Source: an uncultured Collinsella sp.
GTDB taxonomy: Bacteria > Actinomycetota > Coriobacteriia > Coriobacteriales > Coriobacteriaceae
DNA length: 9,914 bases
NCBI GenBank assembly: GCA_905209765.1
Contig: CAJLUE010000065.1
Location: 1-9,914 of the forward strand
Reading direction: 5' to 3'
Part shown: piece by piece, positions 4,834 through 9,914 of the stretch
Position numbering within the stretch: the stretch's first letter is position 1
Layout of the letters: each line of letters starts with the position of its first letter
Notes under the pieces: generated by a model
Told to the model about the DNA's origin: nothing
What the model saw: the letters and a program-made list of their open reading frames with translations, nothing else
Databases searched by the model: none
Position numbers and translations under genes: made by a program

Positions 4834-6849
4834 CTACATCACCTCCGCGTGAGGGGTCAAACCATTTGCCTTGAGCACCTCGTCGGGGAGCTCGGAATAG
4901 AAGTGCTCGGTGCCGGGCACGCGCTTGAAGACCGGACGGGTGTCCAGGCCAATGCGCGGATGGCTCGAGCGGGGCGCGAAGCGATCGCCCTTGGGGAAAT
5001 CGCGCGGGCTCGGAACGGCGCCGGGCACCTGGTGCAGGCGGCCCGAACCGCTCTCGATGGACAGGACGGAACCCAGAAGGCCGCGGGTGTACTCGTGAAT
5101 CGGGTTGGTGAGCAGCTCCTTGGTGGGCGCCTGCTCGATAACCTGGCCAGCGTACATAACCGTGATGTTATGGGCGACCTCGGCGACCAGTGCCAGGTCG
5201 TGCGAGACGAAGATCATGGCAAAGCCGAGCTTGGCCTGAAGGTCGTTAAGCAGCTTGATGACCTGCTTCTGGACGGTAACGTCCAGAGCGGTCGTGGGCT
5301 CGTCGCAGATGACCAGCTTGGGGTCGCGGGTAAGGGCCATAGCGATCAGAACGCGCTGACGCTGACCACCGGAAAGCTCATGCGGATAGCTCTCGAGCGT
5401 ACGCTTGGGGTCGAGGCCCACGAGCTCCAGGAGCTCCTCGGCGCTACGGGTGCCGCCACGCTTGGTGAGCTGCTTCATCTGGGCGGAAATGAGCATGGAG
5501 GGGTTGAGCGAGGACAGGGCGTCCTGATAGACCATGGCGATATCGGTACCGCGCAGGCCGAACCACTCCTTCTTGCTCATCTTGAGCAGGTCGCGGCCCT
5601 CCCAGAGAACCTCACCGGAAAGATGCTCGTCATCGTCGGTCAGGCCCATGATGGCCAGCGTGGTGATGGACTTACCGCAGCCGGACTCGCCTACCAGGCC
5701 CATGGTCTGGCCGGGACGGACGTCAAAGTTGACGTGGTCGACGACGTTGATATCACCGTGGTGCTCAAACTGGATGCAGAAATCGCGGACCGAGAGGATC
5801 GGTTCAACGGACTCATCGGGCACATGGCGGTCGTTACGCTTGAGTTCGACATCACGCAGAGCGCCAAGACGGGCGGACAGGGACTGAGCCTGCTCCTTGT
5901 AAGCGCGAACGGGGTCGGAGACCAGCAGGTCGGCCTCACGGCGCTTGGAGGAGTCGGTCGGATCCAGGGCAGCGGAGGGAGCAGCGGCCATGGCGTCGGT
6001 AATGCCCTCGGAGAGGATGTTGAGCGCCAGGCAGGTGATCATGATGGCCAGGCCCGGGAACAGCGCCTGCCACCAACGGCCAGCGAGCACGCCGCCGCGG
6101 GCGTCGGCGAGGATGTTGCCCCAGGTAGCGGTGGGCTCCTGGATACCAGCGCCGATGAAGGTCAGCGAGGCCTCGAAGATGATGGCGTCGGCGACCAGGG
6201 TAACGGTGAAGACCATAATCGGGGCAATGCAGTTACGCAGAACATGCTTGATCAAAATCCACGGAGCCTTGGCACCGGAAACGATGACCGCGCGGACATA
6301 GTCCTCGCCGTACTCGGACACGATGTTGGCGCGCACGATACGGGCAATCTGCGGAGTATACATAAAGCCGATGGCAAAGATGATCGACGGCACGGAGTTG
6401 CCCAGGATGGAAACGAAGACGGCCGCGAGGGCGATGCCCGGGATGGACATGATGATGTCCAGGATGCGCATGATCGCCTCGGAAACGGACTTGCGCGAAA
6501 CCGCCGCGAGGGCGCCCACGACCGAGCCGCAGACCAGAGCCATGGCAGTGGCGCCAAAGCCGATGATCAGCGAGTAACGACCACCGTAGAGCATGCGCGA
6601 CAGAATGTCGCGACCCTTATCGTCGGTACCGAAGATAAATCCGTTGCCGGGAGCCTGGCGAGCCGTAAAGATCTCGACCGGGCTATAGGGGGCAAGAAGG
6701 GGCGCCAGAATCGCGGTCAGGGCGACCAGCACCAGCACGACGGCGGCAATCTTAGAAGACAGCGTCATCTTCTTCCAGCCACCGAGCTTGAGCCCCTTGG
6801 AGGCAGCTTTCTCGAGCTGCTCGGTTTGCTTCTCTCGAATCTTTACCAT
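4834..6849 (-). CDS. Fused ABC permease-ATPase (DppC-like permease joined to DppD-like ATPase)
   Basis: A 671-residue protein that joins two subunits normally separate in peptide/nickel-type importers. Residues about 1-30 are a charged cytoplasmic tail; membrane segments begin at about 33-53 and continue at about 93-117, 126-150, 154-170, 207-225 and 261-281. The FGTDDKGRD motif (73-81) and the EAA loop (about 179-206, EYGEDYVRAVIVSGAKAPW) identify a DppC/OppC permease. A charged linker of about 65 residues (282-348) leads to an ATPase with Walker A GESGCGKS (387-394), Q-loop Gln442, signature LSGGQ (492-496), Walker B LVICDE (512-517) and His550. The C-terminal tail has the family's P-x-GxxFxPR layout (PKGDRFAPRSSHPR) but the cysteines that normally bind a 4Fe-4S cluster there are replaced by Asp, Ser and Leu. 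The frame is open throughout, so this is a real fusion. It starts 3 bases after the upstream permease stop. Confidence 0.95.
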   Translation of the reverse strand: MVKIREKQTEQLEKAASKGLKLGGWKKMTLSSKIAAVVLVLVALTAILAPLLAPYSPVEIFTARQAPGNGFIFGTDDKGRDILSRMLYGGRYSLIIGFGATAMALVCGSVVGALAAVSRKSVSEAIMRILDIIMSIPGIALAAVFVSILGNSVPSIIFAIGFMYTPQIARIVRANIVSEYGEDYVRAVIVSGAKAPWILIKHVLRNCIAPIMVFTVTLVADAIIFEASLTFIGAGIQEPTATWGNILADARGGVLAGRWWQALFPGLAIMITCLALNILSEGITDAMAAAPSAALDPTDSSKRREADLLVSDPVRAYKEQAQSLSARLGALRDVELKRNDRHVPDESVEPILSVRDFCIQFEHHGDINVVDHVNFDVRPGQTMGLVGESGCGKSITTLAIMGLTDDDEHLSGEVLWEGRDLLKMSKKEWFGLRGTDIAMVYQDALSSLNPSMLISAQMKQLTKRGGTRSAEELLELVGLDPKRTLESYPHELSGGQRQRVLIAMALTRDPKLVICDEPTTALDVTVQKQVIKLLNDLQAKLGFAMIFVSHDLALVAEVAHNITVMYAGQVIEQAPTKELLTNPIHEYTRGLLGSVLSIESGSGRLHQVPGAVPSPRDFPKGDRFAPRSSHPRIGLDTRPVFKRVPGTEHFYSELPDEVLKANGLTPHAEVM
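4838..4846 (-). promoter_or_regulatory. Strong internal ribosome-binding site for the stand-alone ATPase
   Basis: GGAGGTGAT, a near-complete match to the 16S rRNA 3' end, lies within the last codons of the fusion gene; the GGAGG core is 8 bases from the ATG at 4833. It fixes that start and supports coupled translation. Confidence 0.7.
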
Positions 6850-6852
6850 AAT

Positions 6853-7809
6853 CTACACCGTCCTGATGCGCGGGTTGATGAGCAGGTAGAGCATGTCAAC
6901 CACGATGTTGATGATGATGAAGGCAAGAGCAACGACGATGACGACGCCCTGAACCAGGTTCGCCTCGTTGCCCTGAACGCCCTGCAGAATCGCAGTACCC
7001 ATGCCGGGGAGGTTGAAGATGACCTCGATGACGACAGCACCGCCCATGAGGTAGCCGATCTTAAGACCGAGGGTGGTGACCGGGGTGATCAGTGCGTTGC
7101 GCAAAACGTTGATGCCGACGACGACCTTCTCGGGAACGCCGGCGCCGCGAGCCATACGGACATAGTCCTTATCGAGCTCCTCGACCATGGCCGTACGCAC
7201 GATACGAGTCATCTGGCCCGTCAGCGGGAATGCCAGAGCGATAGCGGGCATGATCATACGTCCCAGATAGCCAGCCGGGTTGGTGGTGAAGTGAGGCAGA
7301 GCACCGGACGCCGGGAGCACCTTAAGGTAGGAAGAGAACAGCAGAATCAACAGAACGGCAAGCCAGAACGACGGGGTTGCCAAGCCGGCGATGGAGAAGA
7401 CGCGGATCACTTGGTCCGGCCATTTATCGCGATACAGTGCCGCGATGACGCCGAGCAAAAACGAGACGACCGCGCCGATGGCAAGACCGATAAAGGTCAG
7501 CTGCATCGTGACGGGCAGGGCCGTGGAGATGCGCTTGGCAACGGAGTTGCGAGCAGCACCATAGGTGCCCATGTCACCATGGATCAAATCGCCCATGTAG
7601 CGCACGTAGCGCACGGGCCAGGGGTCGTCCAGACCATACTTCTCATGGTACTCGGCAACCGCCTCGGGCGAGGCACCGTCACCCAACGCCGTATAAGCGG
7701 GGTCGGTCTTGGAGAACGACATAAGGAAGAACACCAGGACGGTGACGCCCAATGCCATGATCGGCAGCGCCACGAGACGCCTTCCAATCAAACGTAGAAA
7801 GTTGTTCAC
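6853..7809 (-). CDS. Peptide/nickel/sialate-type ABC transporter permease (DppB/OppB-like)
   Basis: A 318-residue integral membrane subunit that forms the translocation path together with the permease half of the following fusion protein. A first membrane helix (about 12-32) is followed by the long extracytoplasmic loop typical of DppB (about 33-98, including YGLDDPWPVRYVRYMGDLIHGD). Further helices lie at about 100-125, 138-160, 185-200, 242-266 and 286-311. The EAA-type coupling loop is EELDKDYVRMARGAGVP (210-226), which docks on an ATPase. The C-terminal NPRIRTV is the usual DppB end. GTG at 7809 is chosen because GGGGAG lies 5 bases upstream; an in-frame TTG at 7842 has no such site and adds only hydrophilic residues. 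A 155-base gap with a hairpin separates it from the binding-protein gene, while the fusion gene follows after 3 bases. Confidence 0.95.
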   Translation of the reverse strand: MNNFLRLIGRRLVALPIMALGVTVLVFFLMSFSKTDPAYTALGDGASPEAVAEYHEKYGLDDPWPVRYVRYMGDLIHGDMGTYGAARNSVAKRISTALPVTMQLTFIGLAIGAVVSFLLGVIAALYRDKWPDQVIRVFSIAGLATPSFWLAVLLILLFSSYLKVLPASGALPHFTTNPAGYLGRMIMPAIALAFPLTGQMTRIVRTAMVEELDKDYVRMARGAGVPEKVVVGINVLRNALITPVTTLGLKIGYLMGGAVVIEVIFNLPGMGTAILQGVQGNEANLVQGVVIVVALAFIIINIVVDMLYLLINPRIRTV

Positions 7810-7814
7810 GTTCT

Positions 7815-7823
7815 CTCCCCTTT
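7815..7823 (-). promoter_or_regulatory. Ribosome-binding site deciding the GTG start of the permease
   Basis: AAAGGGGAG on the minus strand, 5 bases from the GTG at 7809. It supports this start over the upstream in-frame TTG at 7842. Confidence 0.75.
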
Positions 7824-7870
7824 CTTTTGTCGGTAGGACCAACTGGTATATGAGTATGGATACTCATTAC

Positions 7871-7904
7871 AAGACCCGAGCGACATCGAGGCCGCCCGGG
7901 TCTT
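7871..7904 (-). terminator. Hairpin after the binding-protein gene (partial terminator or mRNA-stabilising element)
   Basis: AAGACCCG at 7871-7878 pairs with CGGGTCTT at 7897-7904. On the minus-strand RNA the stem continues through one G-U pair and GCG/CGC to give 12 bp with a 10-base loop (7883-7892). It lies about 60 bases after the stop of the binding-protein gene. The minus strand continues GTAATGAG, without a U-tract; on the plus strand TTTGTTT follows, but no plus-strand gene needs it. Such a hairpin would let the binding protein be made in excess over the membrane subunits, a common arrangement for ABC importers. Confidence 0.6.
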
Positions 7905-7950
7905 TGTTTCAACTATGAGGACGTTGCCTTACGACCGACGCCCCACATAT

Positions 7951-7964
7951 GACTCAAGCGAGTC
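7951..7964 (-). repeat. Small palindrome directly after the binding-protein stop codon
   Basis: GACTC-AAGC-GAGTC gives a 5-bp stem and a 4-base loop, starting at the base next to the TAA at 7965-7967. Too weak to terminate on its own; it may add to 3'-end protection together with the larger hairpin at 7871-7904. Confidence 0.4.
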
Positions 7965-9578
7965 TTAGGCCTTGACGGTCGCGACGCCCCTGAAGGACAT
8001 GCTCGTCGTGCCGATGCCCTTGAAGCCATCGAGGGCCTCGCCGTTGGGCGCGGTGGACGGATCGTCCCAGGAAGCGGAGACGGTCTTGACGTGGACAACG
8101 GGGTACAGAACGGCGTTGTCAGCGATGATATCGAAGCACTCGTTCCACTTCTTCTGCTGCTCGTCGCCCTCGGCGGCAAGAGCCTCGTCCATGAGACCGT
8201 GGAGCTTCTGCCACTCAGCGGACTCCTTCCACGGGCAACGGGTCTGCATCCAGACGTTGTCGCCGTACCACCAGTTGAGCAGCAGGTCGGGGTCGGCGCC
8301 GAAGCAGGAAGGATCGCCAGGGGCAAGGAGGATATCGTAGGCCTCGCCGCCGTCGATGGCAGCGTAGGTGGCCGGCGAGGTATCGGTCTGGATGGTCACA
8401 TCGAAGCCGAGAGCGTCGAGGTCGTTCTTGACCTGGGCGGCCATGCCCTTGATCTGCTCGTTGTCGGTGGTGCGCAGGGTGATGGCGCCCGGGGTGATGC
8501 CAGACTCCTCGATGAGCTTCTTGGCCTTCTTGGCGTCGGTCTTGTACACCGTGGAAGCCTCATGATAGTTGGTGAAGCTCTTGGGCAGGTAGCAGCTGGC
8601 AGCGGTGGCAAGGCCGGCGAAGGTGTTGGTGATCATCTTCTCGGTGTCGAGCGCGTACATGACGGCCTGACGGACCTTGACGTTGTTCCAAGGCTCCTTG
8701 GCGACGTTGAACATGATGAAGCGGGTGCCGAAGCCCTGGACGTTGTCGATCTTGCAGCCAGCGCTCTCGAGCTGGTCGACGGCGTCAGCGGTGACGAGCT
8801 CCATAACGAGCGTGGAGCCTTCCTGCTGGGCGGTAACGCGAGCGGTGGGGTCGGTCAGGATGCTGTACTGGATCTTCTTATCCTCGGCAGCATACTCACC
8901 GTTGTACTCGGGGTTGGGAACCAGGGTGATCTCGGTATCGGAGATAGAGTCGTACATCCAGGGGCCCGAACCGATCGGCTGCTTGGCGCGATCCTCCTCG
9001 GACTGAGTAGCCGGGGTAACACGGATGATGGCCAGACGATCCTTGAGCAGGGAGAAGTTGGGGACCTTGGTCTTGACCGTTACGGTGCTGGCGTCCTTGG
9101 CCTCGATGGACTCGAAGGGCTGGAAGAACGGAGCATAGGTAGCGGAAGCAGCGCAAGCGGTGTAGGAAGCGACGACGTCGTCAGCAGTGACCTCGGTGCC
9201 ATCGGAGAACTTGGCGCCCTTGCGGATGGTGACCTCGAAGGTGGTGTCGTCCACGGACTTGGGATCGTCGGTGGCGAGCTCGTTGAAGGTGCTGTAGTCG
9301 TGGTAATCGATGCCGTAGAGGCCCTCGACGACGTGCCAGTTAGCACCCAGGCCCACAGCGGAGCCGGTGCTGGCGGGATCGAAGCTGGACGGAGCGTAAG
9401 CGGAACCAGCGGTGATCACGCCGCCACCACGGTTGGCGGAATCGGTGGAACCGGAAGCGGAACCCTCGTCGTTAGAGCTGCCACCGCAGCCGGTGAGACC
9501 AAGCCCTGCGACAGCAGCGACGCTGCCGGTGAGGCCGAGGAACGAACGCCTGGACATACCCTTGTTGATGATGGCCAT
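7965..9578 (-). CDS. Extracytoplasmic solute-binding lipoprotein, SBP_bac_5 family (DppA/OppA/SatA-like), Tat-type signal
   Basis: A 537-residue substrate-capturing subunit anchored on the outside of the cell membrane. The N-terminus has a twin-arginine motif (MSRRSFLG, Arg10-Arg11), a hydrophobic stretch (about 13-29) and a lipobox LTGC ending at Cys31, so it should be exported folded by Tat and lipidated. A Ser/Gly/Asp-rich linker (32-53) follows. The family signature FSDGTEVTADDV (124-135) and the two-lobed layout to the C-terminus identify SBP_bac_5. This family binds oligopeptides, nickel chelates, opines, oligosaccharides and, in SatA-type members, sialic acid; the neighbouring aldolase, esterase and kinase favour a sugar acid over peptides. 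The ATG at 9578 has AGGAG 5 bases upstream; an in-frame start at 9593 would overlap that site. As first gene of the operon, followed by hairpins, it is probably the most abundant product. Confidence 0.95.
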   Translation of the reverse strand: MAIINKGMSRRSFLGLTGSVAAVAGLGLTGCGGSSNDEGSASGSTDSANRGGGVITAGSAYAPSSFDPASTGSAVGLGANWHVVEGLYGIDYHDYSTFNELATDDPKSVDDTTFEVTIRKGAKFSDGTEVTADDVVASYTACAASATYAPFFQPFESIEAKDASTVTVKTKVPNFSLLKDRLAIIRVTPATQSEEDRAKQPIGSGPWMYDSISDTEITLVPNPEYNGEYAAEDKKIQYSILTDPTARVTAQQEGSTLVMELVTADAVDQLESAGCKIDNVQGFGTRFIMFNVAKEPWNNVKVRQAVMYALDTEKMITNTFAGLATAASCYLPKSFTNYHEASTVYKTDAKKAKKLIEESGITPGAITLRTTDNEQIKGMAAQVKNDLDALGFDVTIQTDTSPATYAAIDGGEAYDILLAPGDPSCFGADPDLLLNWWYGDNVWMQTRCPWKESAEWQKLHGLMDEALAAEGDEQQKKWNECFDIIADNAVLYPVVHVKTVSASWDDPSTAPNGEALDGFKGIGTTSMSFRGVATVKA

Positions 9579-9583
9579 GTCTT

Positions 9584-9588
9584 CTCCT
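9584..9588 (-). promoter_or_regulatory. Ribosome-binding site of the binding-protein gene
   Basis: AGGAG on the minus strand, 5 bases from the ATG at 9578. It excludes the in-frame start at 9593, which lies upstream of it. Confidence 0.75.
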
Positions 9589-9647
9589 ATCAATAGAGAA
9601 TCTTACCCGGGAGCACCTAGACTTGCCCCCGCGCAACTTGCGGACGA

Positions 9648-9675
9648 TATATACCTTACCTACCGACGAACCCAA
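9648..9675 (-). promoter_or_regulatory. Candidate sigma-70-type promoter, proximal
   Basis: TTGGGT (9670-9675 on the minus strand) and TATATA (9648-9653) are 16 bases apart, giving a leader of about 65 bases before the ATG at 9578. The -10 is good, the -35 only fair. Confidence 0.35.
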
Positions 9676-9714
9676 CTGAGGTGCCGCGCTCGGTGACCGA
9701 TACATACATACGCT

Positions 9715-9737
9715 TGAACGGTATTTACTACCGTTCA
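9715..9737. promoter_or_regulatory. Perfect dyad, probable operator
   Basis: TGAACGGTA and TACCGTTCA form perfect 9-bp inverted arms around the 5-base spacer TTTAC. A 23-bp perfect dyad in an AT-rich upstream region is typical of a dimeric repressor or activator site. The regulator is not in the window. I cannot match it to a known consensus. Confidence 0.65.
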
Positions 9738-9753
9738 CCGAATTCATTGACAA
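9725..9753 (-). promoter_or_regulatory. Candidate promoter overlapping the 9715-9737 dyad
   Basis: TTGTCA (9748-9753, minus strand) is followed after 17 bases by TAGTAA (9725-9730). The -10 is weak, but it sits inside the palindrome at 9715-9737, so a repressor bound there would block it. The leader would be about 140 bases. Confidence 0.3.
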
Positions 9754-9775
9754 ACGATTCGCCAGACAGTATGTA
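9747..9775 (+). promoter_or_regulatory. Candidate divergent promoter pointing right
   Basis: TTGACA (9747-9752) and TATGTA (9770-9775) are 17 bases apart on the plus strand. Its -35 overlaps almost exactly the -35 of the minus-strand candidate at 9725-9753, as in back-to-back divergent promoters. No plus-strand gene starts before base 9914, so the target is unseen. Confidence 0.25.
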
Positions 9776-9805
9776 TTGACGAGGTGAGATATCAGTCTTC
9801 GTCAA
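9776..9805. promoter_or_regulatory. 30-bp symmetric dyad with GATATC centre, possible second operator
   Basis: Outer arms TTGACGA (9776-9782) and TCGTCAA (9799-9805) are perfectly inverted and lie exactly symmetrically around a palindromic GATATC (9788-9793), each 5 bases from it. This spacing suits a large dimer or a tetramer; alternatively the arms form a loose hairpin in a transcript. Confidence 0.5.
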
Positions 9806-9839
9806 CCCGCAGGATAGCAGGGTTGTTCACCATGGCTAG

Positions 9840-9851
9840 TCAAACGTTTTA
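9840..9851. promoter_or_regulatory. Short CG-centred palindrome, LacI-family-like half-site pair
   Basis: TCAAACGTTTTA contains the perfect palindrome AAACGTTT with outer T and A also matching. A central CG in an AT-rich palindrome is usual for LacI/CcpA-family operators, but 8-10 bp is short enough for chance. Confidence 0.25.
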
Positions 9852-9914
9852 GCGTTAATAAAAGGCTCTGTTAGACCAGGATTGACATACATGTGTCCCC
9901 ACGGTGCCATATCG

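Larger units (their letters stand above)
9579..9914. other. Gene-free upstream regulatory region of the operon
   Basis: These 336 bases are visibly richer in A and T than the coding part and show no credible gene on either strand. They hold two clear dyads (9715-9737 and 9776-9805), a short LacI-like palindrome (9840-9851), a tetranucleotide run of CATA around 9701-9710 and an inverted ATACATAC/GTATGTAT pair on either side of the first dyad (around 9700-9711 and 9768-9776). Candidate promoters point in both directions. A divergent gene, possibly the regulator, may begin beyond base 9914. Confidence 0.7.

Noticed and set aside
3919..7797. Open plus-strand frame of 1292 codons opposite the ABC genes
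   Set aside because: The three minus-strand genes share one codon register and this frame is their exact reverse complement, so it stays open merely because TTA, CTA and TCA codons are avoided. Its translation is low-complexity (Asp, Gly, His, Asn-rich), has no domain, and the minus-strand proteins have all catalytic motifs.
8091..9596. Plus-strand frame of 501 codons opposite the binding-protein gene
   Set aside because: Antisense register of the lipoprotein gene; Gly/Val/Leu-rich translation with no recognisable domain, while the minus strand has signal peptide and family signature.
9472..9753. Minus-strand frame of 93 codons across the binding-protein start
   Set aside because: Runs through the promoter and into the signal peptide region in another frame, Arg/Ser-rich, no ribosome-binding site or domain.
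9881..9914. TTGACA at 9882-9887 as a plus-strand promoter
   Set aside because: A perfect -35 hexamer but no acceptable -10 at 16-18 bases before the window ends; cannot be judged from what is visible.
1..9914. CRISPR arrays, tRNA or rRNA genes, insertion sequences, attachment sites
   Set aside because: No spaced direct repeats, cloverleaf, rRNA stretches, transposase or integrase motifs were seen on either strand.

Overview
The window is a GC-rich stretch in which every supported gene lies on the minus strand, reading from right to left. Gene content, codon usage (long stretches almost free of TTA, CTA and TCA codons) and the style of the solute-binding protein suggest a high-GC Gram-positive gut bacterium. 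A Coriobacteriia member such as Collinsella is my best guess, but this is inference and no marker gene is present.

Layout in the direction of transcription: (1) a leader and promoter region of 336 bases at 9579-9914 with no gene, holding two clear DNA dyads and candidate promoters; (2) a peptide/nickel/sialate-type ABC importer made of a Tat-exported lipoprotein that binds the substrate (7965-9578), a DppB-like permease (6853-7809), a natural fusion of a DppC-like permease with a DppD-like ATPase (4834-6849), and a separate DppF-like ATPase (4006-4833); (3) two overlapping carbohydrate-esterase-family-7-like genes, one intact (2948-3925) and one lacking its nucleophile (2104-2955); (4) a DapA/NanA-family aldolase (1115-2035); (5) a ROK-family sugar kinase (1-941) cut by the window edge.

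Importer + O-deacetylase + pyruvate-dependent aldolase + ROK kinase reads as one catabolic pathway for an acetylated sugar acid. The best fit is sialic acid: import through a SatABCD/NanBCDF-type transporter, removal of O-acetyl groups, cleavage to N-acetylmannosamine and pyruvate, then phosphorylation. The aldolase does not carry all the residues of a classical NanA, and no nanE, nagA, nagB or sialidase is visible, so the substrate is a hypothesis.

The operon is punctuated by hairpins in three of its larger gaps: after the binding-protein gene (7871-7904), after the last ABC gene (3962-3989) and, most strikingly, an 82-nucleotide hairpin before the kinase (1023-1104). None is followed by a convincing U-tract on the minus strand, so they look like partial terminators, processing or stability elements that set different levels within one transcript. 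The observations most worth a second look are the esterase/pseudo-esterase pair, the loss of the iron-sulphur cysteines in the fused ATPase, the long hairpin, and the two operator-like dyads.
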